From positions 38,045 to 86,777 of the forward strand of contig JARGNO010000011.1 of assembly GCA_029213165.1 (NCBI GenBank): a stretch of 48,733 nucleotides of DNA, read 5' to 3'. Below are positions 17,558-25,690 of the stretch, in pieces. The position numbers and the translations under genes were made by a program. Below the pieces are notes generated by a model, which saw only the letters and a program-made list of their open reading frames with translations, had not been told where the DNA came from and ran no database searches. Origin of the DNA: Minwuia sp. (GTDB lineage Bacteria > Pseudomonadota > Alphaproteobacteria > Minwuiales > Minwuiaceae). Each line of letters opens with the position of its first letter. Position 1 is the first letter of the stretch.

Positions 17558-19198
17558 TCAGCCGCTCAACTTCTCCCGGCGAACGCGAATGCCTGCCTTG
17601 TCGCGATCCCAGGTATCCGGCGTGACGCCTTCTTCGCGCAGATTGACCTTCTGAACCTTCTCCGTCGGGGTCCGGGGCAGTCGATCAACAATGCGAACAT
17701 AGCGGGGCACCATGAAATGGGCCATCCGCGGGATCAGGAACTCGATCAGTTCGGTCGGATCGACAGTCCTGTTTGCCGACGCCGCAACCACGATCATCAC
17801 CTCGTCCTCACTGACATCGCTCTTCACGGCGATTGCCGCGCATTCCTGGACTGCCGGATGCGCCAGAACCTCGGTTTCCACTTCGAAGGATGAGATGTTC
17901 TCCCCCCGACGCCGGATCGCATCCTTCATGCGGTCGACAAAGTAGAAGTTGCCGTCCGCATCCTTGCGGAAACCGTCCCCGGTGTGGAACCAGCCATTGC
18001 GCCAGGCTTTCGCCGTGGCTTCCTCGTTCTTGTAGTAGCCATGGTTCATGGTCCAGGGGCAGTCGGCGCGGATGATCAGTTCGCCCACCGTGCCGACGGC
18101 CACCTCGCAGTCATTCTCATCGACCACCCGGCATTCAACGCCGTCACGCGGCGTTCCGGCGCTGTGCAGCAGGGTCGGGTTGATGGGAGAGATCAGCGGA
18201 CAGGAAATCTCCGTCATGTTGAACAGTGTCAGTGTCTGGACGCCGAAACGCGACCGGAACTCCGTCGGGTCGAAATCGAACGGGACCAGCATGACTGTCC
18301 GCAACGGATTGTCTTGCTCCTCCGGAACCGGTTCCTGCTTGGCGAGGAACTGGGCCATCACGCCCAGCAGGATGGCGAAGGTGACCCGGGTTTCCTTGAT
18401 CGTCTTCCAGAATGTCGCGGTATTGAAGGCATCCACGATGGAGATGGAGCCGCCCATGGCCAGCATGATGTGGGCGGGCAGGGTGCCGCCGACATGAAAC
18501 ATCGGCAGGCTGAGCAGATAGCGGTCATCGGCGGAGATCAGGCCGTTGCCGTCTTCTCCCGGCAGGTTCGAATAGGCTGCGCCGGTCATGTAGGCATGCA
18601 GGTAGGACGAAAGGACACCTTTCGATGGTCCGGTCGTGCCGGAGGGGTAGATGATCGACTGCGTGTCCCAGGGCATGATCTCCCGCGGCGGCGGTGACGG
18701 CTCTGCTTCCGCGGGCGAGAGAACCTCCGCACCATGCACCTGCAGGTCAGCACAGGCGTCCGGTGTGCCGCCGATGATGACGACCGTTTTCAGCCTTGCC
18801 CTGTCGATATCCGCCAGCCTTGGTGCCAGACCGGCATGGGCTATGATCAGGCTGGCATCGGAGTTCGCCACCACATGCGCCAGGATTCCGCCCTTGTACG
18901 ACGTGTTGATCGGAACGTAGACAGCACCGAGGTAGTTGATCGCGAACCAGACACGCAGCGCATCCTGCCCGTTGGGCAGCCAGCTCACCACGTGGTCGCC
19001 CTGCTTCACACCCAGCGTCTCAAGCCCCGCAGCAGTGCGACGCACCTGTTCGCGCAATTCCCGATAGGTCCATTCGGTGCCGTCCGGAAAGACGGCATAG
19101 ACCTTGTCGGGTGTCTCAGCCGCGTTGCGCTCGATCAAGGGGCGGGTGACACACATTTCCGGTGGCGCCATGCGGGGGTCGATATGAGCTTCAGTCAT
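17558..19198 (-). CDS. AMP-forming acyl-CoA ligase (copy 2)
   Basis: A 546-residue paralog of the ligase at 12602, with the same motif order: P-loop (184-195), TLFNMTE, WFHTGDGFRKDADGNFYF, KDAIRRRGENISSFEVE and PRTPTEKVQK with the C-terminal Lys. The P-loop reads YPSGTTGPSKGV, with Pro185 where copy 1 and most family members have Thr; the Gly/Thr/Lys residues contacting phosphate are intact, so it may well be active. The two copies share the VLSSYLHxY segment and likely arose by duplication, while differences in the middle suggest separate substrates. It lies 58 bp downstream of dctM, so the TRAP genes may be transcribed into it. Confidence 0.87.
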   Translation of the reverse strand: MTEAHIDPRMAPPEMCVTRPLIERNAAETPDKVYAVFPDGTEWTYRELREQVRRTAAGLETLGVKQGDHVVSWLPNGQDALRVWFAINYLGAVYVPINTSYKGGILAHVVANSDASLIIAHAGLAPRLADIDRARLKTVVIIGGTPDACADLQVHGAEVLSPAEAEPSPPPREIMPWDTQSIIYPSGTTGPSKGVLSSYLHAYMTGAAYSNLPGEDGNGLISADDRYLLSLPMFHVGGTLPAHIMLAMGGSISIVDAFNTATFWKTIKETRVTFAILLGVMAQFLAKQEPVPEEQDNPLRTVMLVPFDFDPTEFRSRFGVQTLTLFNMTEISCPLISPINPTLLHSAGTPRDGVECRVVDENDCEVAVGTVGELIIRADCPWTMNHGYYKNEEATAKAWRNGWFHTGDGFRKDADGNFYFVDRMKDAIRRRGENISSFEVETEVLAHPAVQECAAIAVKSDVSEDEVMIVVAASANRTVDPTELIEFLIPRMAHFMVPRYVRIVDRLPRTPTEKVQKVNLREEGVTPDTWDRDKAGIRVRREKLSG

Positions 19199-19256
19199 TG
19201 AAATGCTCCTCTGAATCCAGGTGCCAGGGGGACAGCCGAACGGGCAGGCCGTGCCC

Positions 19257-20564
19257 CTAGCCCATGAGCGTGGGCAGGTAGGTGATGATGCCGGGGAAGA
19301 TTATCAGCAGGGCCACGACTATCGCGTCAGCCACCAGGAACCACATGATTCCGCGGAAGATCGTCGACAGGCTCGCCAGATTGCCCACGACCCCCTTGAT
19401 GACAAAGACGTTGAGTCCGATGGGTGGAGTGATCATGCCGATCTCCAGGAACTTCACCAGATAGACGCCGAACCAGATCAGGTCGAAGTTGCTCTTCTCC
19501 AGTACCGGCAGCAGCACCGGCAGGGTCAGCAGCATCGCACCCAACGGGTCGAGGAACATTCCCAGCACCAGGTAAAGCAGGGAGATGCCCAGGATCAGCA
19601 TCAGCGGGTCGGCCTGCAGCCCCAGAATGGCGGAGGCGATCAGTTCGCCGCTGCCTGAGAGCGCCAGGAACCGCGTCAGCAGGTTGGCGCCGACCGCGAT
19701 CAGGAACAGGGCACCTGTGGTGGTGAGGGTCTCGATCACCGCATTCCAGAAAGCCTCCCGCGTCAGGGAACCCTTCAGGGCGGAGATCACGATGGAGGCA
19801 AAGGCACCGATGGCGCCCGCTTCCGTTGCGGTGAACAGACCGGCAAAGATGCCGCCGATGACAACCACCAGGATCACGATCAGCGGCCATGTCTTGCTGA
19901 GATGCTCCAGGCGCTCCGACAGGGGCGGAGTTTCATCCAGGGCGGGCGCAAGCGCCGGGTTCAGCCTGGCCCGGATGTAGATCATCATCACGTAGGCAAA
20001 GGCGGTCAGCAGACCGGCACCGACGCCGCCGATGAACAGCTTGCCGATAGGCACTTCGGCAAAGACACCGAACAGGATCAGCAGGATGGAGGGCGGAATC
20101 AGTGCGCCCAGTGTGCCGGCGGCGGCAATCGTGCCTGTTGCCAGGGCGGCGTCATAGCGCTTGGCAATCATCTCGGGCACCGCGATACGCCCCATCGCGG
20201 CGGCGCAGGCAACGGATGAACCGGTCACGGCGGCGAACCCGGCCGATCCGACGACAGAGGCAATGGCCAGGCCACCGGGGACCTTTGCCATCCAGCTTCG
20301 ACAGGCGTCGAACAGGCTCTTGGTCAGTCCCGCATGGTAGCAGACGAAACCCATCATCAGGAACATGGGCACTGATGACAGGGTCCATTTCGCGGCAAAA
20401 TCGTAAGGGATGGTCGACAGGATTCCCCAGGCGGGGCGACTGCCGATCATGATGTAGATGCCGCCGAAGCTGACCAGGATCAGCGCGATTCCGATGGGGA
20501 ACCGCAACAGCAGCATCAAGACAAGGACGCCGAGGCCGAGCAGGCCAATGATCTCGTTTTCCAT
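19257..20564 (-). CDS. dctM: TRAP transporter large permease, DctM type
   Basis: The 435-residue inner-membrane protein is the transport subunit of a tripartite ATP-independent periplasmic system, driven by an ion gradient. It is almost entirely hydrophobic (about 12 membrane segments) and contains family segments such as GSAGFAAVTGSSVACAAAMG, GALIPPSILLILFG and GMFLDPLGAMLLTLPVLLP. Its ATG follows the dctQ stop codon without a gap (TGAATG), so translation is probably coupled. The substrate is an organic acid set by the binding protein at 21167; context suggests a precursor for the acyl-CoA ligases. Confidence 0.92.
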   Translation of the reverse strand: MENEIIGLLGLGVLVLMLLLRFPIGIALILVSFGGIYIMIGSRPAWGILSTIPYDFAAKWTLSSVPMFLMMGFVCYHAGLTKSLFDACRSWMAKVPGGLAIASVVGSAGFAAVTGSSVACAAAMGRIAVPEMIAKRYDAALATGTIAAAGTLGALIPPSILLILFGVFAEVPIGKLFIGGVGAGLLTAFAYVMMIYIRARLNPALAPALDETPPLSERLEHLSKTWPLIVILVVVIGGIFAGLFTATEAGAIGAFASIVISALKGSLTREAFWNAVIETLTTTGALFLIAVGANLLTRFLALSGSGELIASAILGLQADPLMLILGISLLYLVLGMFLDPLGAMLLTLPVLLPVLEKSNFDLIWFGVYLVKFLEIGMITPPIGLNVFVIKGVVGNLASLSTIFRGIMWFLVADAIVVALLIIFPGIITYLPTLMG

Positions 20565-21134
20565 TCAGCCCTCGTTCCGTTGGGCATCGCGTGCGAGCGC
20601 CTGTTCATGGGCTTCAGCATCAAAGGGAGTTTCACCGAGGCCGCTGGCCAGTCCGGTGACGCTGTTGCAGAAGCGGTAGAGAAGGATCAGGGCGAACAGC
20701 CCGAACCCGAAGGGCAGCACGAAGTAGCTCGGCCAGATGATGATCTTCAGACCACTCTCGAGAATGTTCGCATCGACGCTGAATTTCTTCAGCGACTCGA
20801 ACCAGAGACGATGTGCGATACCGCCCGCGACCACCGCAGAGACCAGCCAGACGGCACCGATCACGAGTTTCTGCCAGCGTTCGGAGAACTGCCGGAAGAT
20901 CACCTCGACCGAGATATGACCATTCAGTTTCTCGGACAGCGCGACCGGCAGATAGGCGACGATCACCATGTAGTAATGCGAAACGATGAGTGAGGTTGCA
21001 GGGATTGGCCAGTTGAAGAGATTCTTCAGCAGAACATCCGCCACGATCTGCAGCATCATCAGCATGACCGCCGCCGCCCCGATCATCGTCGAGGCGGCGA
21101 CAAGCCATGACAGCACACGTCCCAGTGCTTTCAT
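20565..21134 (-). CDS. dctQ: TRAP transporter small permease, DctQ type
   Basis: A 189-residue membrane protein with four predicted transmembrane segments (about 5-30, 50-70, 90-112 and 132-160) and the DctQ signature around SLIVSHYYMVIVAYLPVAL and GHISVEVIFRQF. It pairs with DctM to form the membrane part of the transporter. The gene lies between dctP (32 bp upstream) and dctM (immediately downstream). The hydrophilic C-terminal tail (about 165-189) ends in a charged stretch. The overall operon is dctP-dctQ-dctM. Confidence 0.9.
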   Translation of the reverse strand: MKALGRVLSWLVAASTMIGAAAVMLMMLQIVADVLLKNLFNWPIPATSLIVSHYYMVIVAYLPVALSEKLNGHISVEVIFRQFSERWQKLVIGAVWLVSAVVAGGIAHRLWFESLKKFSVDANILESGLKIIIWPSYFVLPFGFGLFALILLYRFCNSVTGLASGLGETPFDAEAHEQALARDAQRNEG

Positions 21135-21166
21135 GGGGCGGTCTTCCTTCCGGGTATCGGAGCGGA

Positions 21167-22288
21167 TCAGAGCTTGGCGGGGTCGATCTTCGCGAAGATC
21201 TCCTGCACGAACAGGTCGGACACGGCCTTTGTGTCAGACACGTCGATGTCCGCCGTCAGCTTCGCCCACTTCTCCACCAGACCATTGATGATCTGAAGCT
21301 GCTCTTCCGCGTCCTGGATGCCGAACTTTTCCTTGTTCAGCTTCGCCACGGCCTTCAGGTCGTTGGCACGGAACTTCGCCGTCGCTTCAGCAACTGCTGC
21401 CGAGGGCTCGACGATCTCGACACCAACGGTGCTCGGATTCCGGAACAGCTCCTGATTCTCGGCGAGATAGGTCACCGTGGTCCAGGCCACCGAAGAACCA
21501 CCGGCCAGGATGAAGGACTTCTTGTCCGCTGCCGACAGGTCGTTCCAGACATCGCGGTTCAGGTTGAACATGTTGTTGCCGATATAGACGCCGATCGGAG
21601 CATCGAGCAGATAGTCGGTGACCTCACCGATGGAGAGGCTGCGCAGCACATCCAGTGTGTGCGTATTGCCGTCCAACTGACCCTGGCTGATCGATTCATA
21701 GATGTCATTGGCACCCAGAACGACAGCCGTGGCACCCATGGCCTCGACCCAGCGACCGAAGGGTCCGAAACCGCGGATCTTCTTGCCCTTGAAGTCGTCC
21801 GGCGTGGAAATCTTGTCGACGGACATCATGTAATAGGGGCCGATCACGGACGTGCCGAGGAACACCTGATTCTGTGCCTTGTATTCGTTCAGGCACTTGT
21901 CGCAGGTGGCCAGGTACTCGTTTGCCGCGCCGGCAATCGCGACCGGATTGACACCAGCCGTTGCCATGTCGACCAGCAGGTTGCCATAGGGGAACTCACC
22001 GCGGTGATAGGCAGGCACGACATAGGCGACATCGGCGATGCCATCGCGCACACCGGTCATCGATTCGGCGAAATTCAGCAGTGAAAGCTCGAACACCTTG
22101 CCGGTATAACGACCTTCCGTACGCTTCTCGATCTGTTCGGCAAACTCGTACATGCCGCGGACCAGGCCGCCGCTGCCGGTATTGCCGATGGCGATGCGCA
22201 GTTCGTCGGCTTGTGCAGGTGCCGACGCCATTGCGGCTGCCAGCCCCATGCAACCCGCAACAAGTGCGGACGTGATCTTGAGGGTCAT
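21167..22288 (-). CDS. dctP: TRAP transporter substrate-binding protein, DctP type
   Basis: A 373-residue periplasmic binding protein with a signal peptide (cleavage likely after AQA at 27). It has the DctP pattern of GKKIRGFGPFGRWVEAMGA, then VVLGANDIYESISQGQLDG, with the Arg that usually binds the substrate carboxylate in the first segment. A pair of cysteines (CDKC, about residue 130) is unusual for the family and may form a disulfide. A strong GGGGAGGAAAC precedes ATG 22288. A 22-bp dyad 42 bp upstream matches the one before a TetR gene, so transport is probably repressed until an inducer appears. It heads the dctPQM operon. Confidence 0.9.
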   Translation of the reverse strand: MTLKITSALVAGCMGLAAAMASAPAQADELRIAIGNTGSGGLVRGMYEFAEQIEKRTEGRYTGKVFELSLLNFAESMTGVRDGIADVAYVVPAYHRGEFPYGNLLVDMATAGVNPVAIAGAANEYLATCDKCLNEYKAQNQVFLGTSVIGPYYMMSVDKISTPDDFKGKKIRGFGPFGRWVEAMGATAVVLGANDIYESISQGQLDGNTHTLDVLRSLSIGEVTDYLLDAPIGVYIGNNMFNLNRDVWNDLSAADKKSFILAGGSSVAWTTVTYLAENQELFRNPSTVGVEIVEPSAAVAEATAKFRANDLKAVAKLNKEKFGIQDAEEQLQIINGLVEKWAKLTADIDVSDTKAVSDLFVQEIFAKIDPAKL

Positions 22289-22330
22289 CTGTTTCCTCCC
22301 CTGAACCTCTTTACCTGACGACAGTAACTT

Positions 22331-22352
22331 ACTTGCTGGGCAACCATCAAGT
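22331..22352. promoter_or_regulatory. Candidate TetR operator, site 2
   Basis: A 22-bp dyad reading ACTTG-N12-CAAGT, with 8 of 11 pairs complementary, lies 42 bp before the dctP start codon. It overlaps an 11-bp palindrome, AGTAACTTACT (22323-22333). Read on the other strand and aligned, 19 of 22 bases match the element at 16785-16806 in front of a TetR gene. The divergent quinone oxidoreductase (22524) could also be affected. Confidence 0.62.
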
Positions 22353-22523
22353 TTGTTCGGGCGGGGGTGCTGTGCTTTATTTGCAGGTTCACAGACCGGC
22401 GGGCGCATGTGCCGTCTGCGGGCGCCAGTCTGGCCGGTTGTCCGCAGGGCAACTGCATGGCTGACATGGCTTCATTTGGTCGGCATCGTGTTCCTGGATG
22501 TGTTCCGGCGTGGGGGAGTGGCA

Positions 22524-23513
22524 ATGAAGGTCGTCAGAGGCTCCGATCTGGAGTCGGTCAATAGTTATCGGCTCACTGATGTTGACCCTCCGCGCGCAGG
22601 CCCGGGGGAAGTGACGGTCGCGGTTGCAGCCTGCGGTATCGGCTATGTCGATGTGCTGGTGGCGCTTGGCGGCTATCAGGTGAAGCCTCCTTTGCCTCAC
22701 GTTCCGGGTGCGGAAGTGGCGGGGACCGTTACCGAGTTGGGACCTGGCGCCGAAGGCCTGGAGGTGGGGCAACGGGTGCTTGCGGCTGTCAGGGGCGGCT
22801 TCGCGGAGCAGGTGACCGCGCCTGTGGATGCCGTCTATCCGATCCCCGGATCAATGGATCTTGCGGCTGCGGCGGCGCTGCCGGTGAACTACCTGACAGC
22901 ACTGCATGGCTTGCGCGACAGGGGGAACCTTCAGCCCGGTGAGCGGCTGCTGGTGACCGGTGCGGCAGGTGGCGTCGGTATCGCGGCGGTACAGGTGGGC
23001 AAGGCCATGGGGGCGGAAGTTGTTGCTGTCGCCTCGACGGAGGAGAAGCGGGCATTCGCCAGCGATTGCGGTGCCGATCATGTGCTGGACAGCGACGTGG
23101 AGGGATGGCGGGAGCGTCTGCGCGCGTTGCTGGGTGGCAAGGGGCCGAACGTGATCTTCGATCCGCTTTGCGGCCCCCTGTTCGAACCTGCCTTCCGGTC
23201 CCTTGCCTGGGGCGGGCGGCATCTGGTCGTCGGCTTTGTCGGTGGCCCGATTCCGGCACTGCGCAGCAACCTGCCGCTGATGAAAGGGGCCGGTCTGCTG
23301 GGTGTTGATGTCAGGCAGTTCAAGCTGTTCGAGGCCGGGAAGGCCGCCGCACACATGCGAGAACTGATTGCCTGGACTGCCGAAGGCCGGCTGAGCCCGG
23401 CACTGGGCAAAAGGTTTCCGTTCGCCGACTTCGCGGCAGCGATGGAACACGCCCACAAGGGCAGGGGCTGTGGCAAGACGATCCTGGATGTCGTGCCTGC
23501 CGGAACCGCCTGA
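22524..23513 (+). CDS. NADPH:quinone oxidoreductase family protein
   Basis: A 329-residue MDR protein without evident zinc ligands. It has the GroES-like N-terminus (CGIGYVDVLVALGGYQ, HVPGAEVAGTVTELG), the nucleotide loop VTGAAGGVGIAAVQVG and a C-terminal GKTILDV strand. Members reduce quinones or enoyl substrates with NADPH. ATG 22524 has GGGGGAG 6 nt upstream, while the open frame continues to 22353 without a good start. It diverges from dctP, sharing the region with the TetR-type dyad, and converges on the PhyH gene, the stops being only 4 bp apart. It is distinct from qor at 2784. Confidence 0.85.
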   Translation: MKVVRGSDLESVNSYRLTDVDPPRAGPGEVTVAVAACGIGYVDVLVALGGYQVKPPLPHVPGAEVAGTVTELGPGAEGLEVGQRVLAAVRGGFAEQVTAPVDAVYPIPGSMDLAAAAALPVNYLTALHGLRDRGNLQPGERLLVTGAAGGVGIAAVQVGKAMGAEVVAVASTEEKRAFASDCGADHVLDSDVEGWRERLRALLGGKGPNVIFDPLCGPLFEPAFRSLAWGGRHLVVGFVGGPIPALRSNLPLMKGAGLLGVDVRQFKLFEAGKAAAHMRELIAWTAEGRLSPALGKRFPFADFAAAMEHAHKGRGCGKTILDVVPAGTA

Positions 23514-23517
23514 AACC

Positions 23518-24678
23518 TCAGATGCTGAGGTCTTCCAGATTGTAGTCGTGAACGTCGGCGCGCGCCGCGTCGTCCCATGTCCATGTTTCACCGCTTTCGA
23601 CGTGCGGCTTATAGGCAAAGGGTTTCTCGTCAGGGAAACGCTGGCGGCGGGCATCAATGCCGTACCCGATCATGCGGGCCCGGCGGCGGATGCGCTCGGC
23701 GTCGTAGATTGTCGGTGCGTTGTGGATGCCGCCCCCCGCGACCCCGAGGACGGAGCGTCGGCGGTGGAAGCCGAAGTTGACGGTCACGCGCCAGTCCGGA
23801 CTGGTATTGGCGAACGATCCGTGGACGACCTGACGGTTGCTGATCACGACATCGCCGGGCGCGCAGACCATCGGGACGGCATCGGGCAGGCGATCCGACC
23901 CTGCCGCCGCGCACATGCCCGCGATATCGACCTGGTTCAGCTTGTGTGTGCCCGGCAGGACCCAGACACCATTAGCTGGTGTGCAGCCGTAGAGCTGGGC
24001 CATGAAGTTGAAGCCATGGCTGCCCTGATCCCAGGCAGGGTCGTCCCAGTGGGTCACCCCATCGCGATGCCACGCGACAGACGCACCAAGCCCTGGTTCC
24101 TTCAGGAACAGAGCCTCGTTGAACGGCACGAAGTCGTCGCCATTGATCGCGGCGGCGACGCCCAGCACTTCCGGATGGCCGTAGACCCTCAGGCAGGCCT
24201 CCGAGAACTGAAGCGACCCGAGCGTCAGATAGACGATCTCCTCCGGTGCATCTGCCGCTGCCTTCGGCTCCGACATCTTTACCGGATGACGCCCGGCGGC
24301 GGCGTTGGTGCCACCGAACGGGTCGCCAAGCGGTTTCGACCAGAAAAGGGTAGGGGCCTGGTTGTTCACGCCCATGGCCGGGCGGCCCTGAGCGTCCAGT
24401 TCGGCACCCCTGTGTGTCGGGAACCGGGTACGGAGGGCATTCACGTCTGCTTCGATATCAGCGAGTTCGTCGGGCTTCAGCACGCCGTCGAACACGTAGA
24501 ATCCGCAGCGCCAGTAAGCCTCGACAATATCCGGATGCAGCGCGCCCTCGCCGATGAACCGAATGGGGCCGCGATTGCCCAGGTTCATCGCCCGTTCCAG
24601 ACCCTCGGCCTGGTAACGCTGCATCTCCGCCTCGTCAGCGCCGAAATCGACGCCAGTGGGGTGTCTGGGTGCATTCAT
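23518..24678 (-). CDS. Phytanoyl-CoA dioxygenase family protein (PhyH)
   Basis: A 386-residue Fe(II)/2-oxoglutarate dioxygenase. The metal triad is visible as His204 and Asp206 (AWHRDGVTHWD) and His286 (QVVHGSF), with Arg297 (WRVTVNFGFH) as the probable 2-oxoglutarate ligand. PhyH proteins hydroxylate acyl-CoAs, ectoine and other small molecules; the specific substrate is unknown. The C-terminal part (about 305-386) is longer than many members. ATG 24678 follows a purine-rich stretch. It lies downstream of an SCP2 gene on the same strand (99 bp apart), a lipid-like context. It is the third 2-oxoglutarate dioxygenase in the window. Confidence 0.85.
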   Translation of the reverse strand: MNAPRHPTGVDFGADEAEMQRYQAEGLERAMNLGNRGPIRFIGEGALHPDIVEAYWRCGFYVFDGVLKPDELADIEADVNALRTRFPTHRGAELDAQGRPAMGVNNQAPTLFWSKPLGDPFGGTNAAAGRHPVKMSEPKAAADAPEEIVYLTLGSLQFSEACLRVYGHPEVLGVAAAINGDDFVPFNEALFLKEPGLGASVAWHRDGVTHWDDPAWDQGSHGFNFMAQLYGCTPANGVWVLPGTHKLNQVDIAGMCAAAGSDRLPDAVPMVCAPGDVVISNRQVVHGSFANTSPDWRVTVNFGFHRRRSVLGVAGGGIHNAPTIYDAERIRRRARMIGYGIDARRQRFPDEKPFAYKPHVESGETWTWDDAARADVHDYNLEDLSI

Positions 24679-24777
24679 GGTCCGGCCCTCCCGCAGCCGC
24701 AGTTCTTTTGCAGGAAAGCGTAGCGGCCCGATGCCGCTACGTTAACCGCAATCTCTGCAGGGGCCGGTTGCGCGGGC

Positions 24778-25083
24778 TCAGCCCTTCAGGACGCTCTGCA
24801 GTTTCATGGCCACACCCATGTTCCCCTCGATCTTCAGCTTGCCCATCATGAAGGCGGTGGTGCCGTCGAGGTCGCCGTTCACCATTGCCAGAAAATTCTC
24901 CTTGGAGATCTTCATGGTGCAATCGGCGTCCTTGTCCTCGTTCGTGACCGTGTTCGGGCTGGAAGCCCCATCAAGAAAGATCACGCCGTCGTCGCCAAAA
25001 TCAAACTTCAGCGTGGCATCAAGGCCCGAATCGTCGCCGACGCGATCACGCATGCCTTCGGTGATTTCCTCGAGAGTCGCCAT
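24778..25083 (-). CDS. SCP2 sterol-binding domain protein
   Basis: A single-domain protein of 101 residues matching the SCP2 (sterol carrier) fold: ATLKFDFGDDGVIFLDG, then DADCTMKISKENFLAMVNGDLDGTTAFMMGKLKIEGNMGVAMKLQSVL. The ending (AFMMGKLKIEGNMGVAMKL) is the most conserved part of the family. SCP2 domains bind fatty acyl-CoA or lipids in a hydrophobic tunnel. ATG 25083 gives MATLEEI, the usual beginning. The PhyH-type gene follows at 23518 on the same strand, so the pair may process a lipid substrate. It is cytoplasmic with no signal peptide. Confidence 0.9.
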   Translation of the reverse strand: MATLEEITEGMRDRVGDDSGLDATLKFDFGDDGVIFLDGASSPNTVTNEDKDADCTMKISKENFLAMVNGDLDGTTAFMMGKLKIEGNMGVAMKLQSVLKG

Positions 25084-25170
25084 TGTCAGTCTCCGTATTG
25101 ATCTGCTGTTTACGTTGACGGAAACACGACCACACCTGTCCGGAACGCGCAACCCTGACCCTACGTCAGT

Positions 25171-25674
25171 TCAATGCGCCTGAATCCGGATCATGTCGCC
25201 GGGTGCGAGAATGGCGAGCAGATGCAGCAGATCCCCAGCCGCAAAGGCGACACATCCTTCCGTCGGGGTCATGGCCGGATGCGCGACATGGATGAAGACG
25301 GCACTGCCCGCCGCCGGTCGGACGGGGCGGTCGTTGTGGCCAATTGTCAGGACCAGATCATAAAGGCCATCAGCGCGCCACAACCGCTCATGACCGAACC
25401 GGCTGGGCAGCGTGACGGGGCGGTTGTAGTTGGGGCTGACAGGGTCATCACACCAGCCCTGATGCGGTTGCACAGGCATCGTCGGGATCAGGGTCCGCGG
25501 ACAGCCCATGCGGTCATGGCGATAGTACAGCCGACGCAGGGCAAACTGACCGACAGGTGTGCCACCATCACCTTCGGTCTTGGTCCCGACAATTCCCGCG
25601 CGTCCCAGCGCGCACGCAAATGACCAACGGCCAAATGTTGCGAAACCTTCCGGATGAACGCGGAGCAGGGCCAT
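25171..25674 (-). CDS. L,D-transpeptidase (YkuD) domain protein
   Basis: A 167-residue protein with a YkuD-type catalytic core: GDGGTPVGQFALRRLYYR near the N-terminus and the active-site pattern IHVAHPAMTPTEGCVAF, with His129 and nucleophile Cys141. The usual Ser-His before Gly-Cys is replaced by Thr-Glu, as in many short alphaproteobacterial members. These enzymes form 3-3 peptide crosslinks in peptidoglycan or attach proteins to it. No signal peptide is apparent from ATG 25674; the reading frame extends to 25761 but would overlap the ABC exporter gene. It lies 16 bp downstream of that gene and is likely co-transcribed. Confidence 0.8.
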   Translation of the reverse strand: MALLRVHPEGFATFGRWSFACALGRAGIVGTKTEGDGGTPVGQFALRRLYYRHDRMGCPRTLIPTMPVQPHQGWCDDPVSPNYNRPVTLPSRFGHERLWRADGLYDLVLTIGHNDRPVRPAAGSAVFIHVAHPAMTPTEGCVAFAAGDLLHLLAILAPGDMIRIQAH

Positions 25675-25690
25675 TGCGGTCCTCGCGGCC

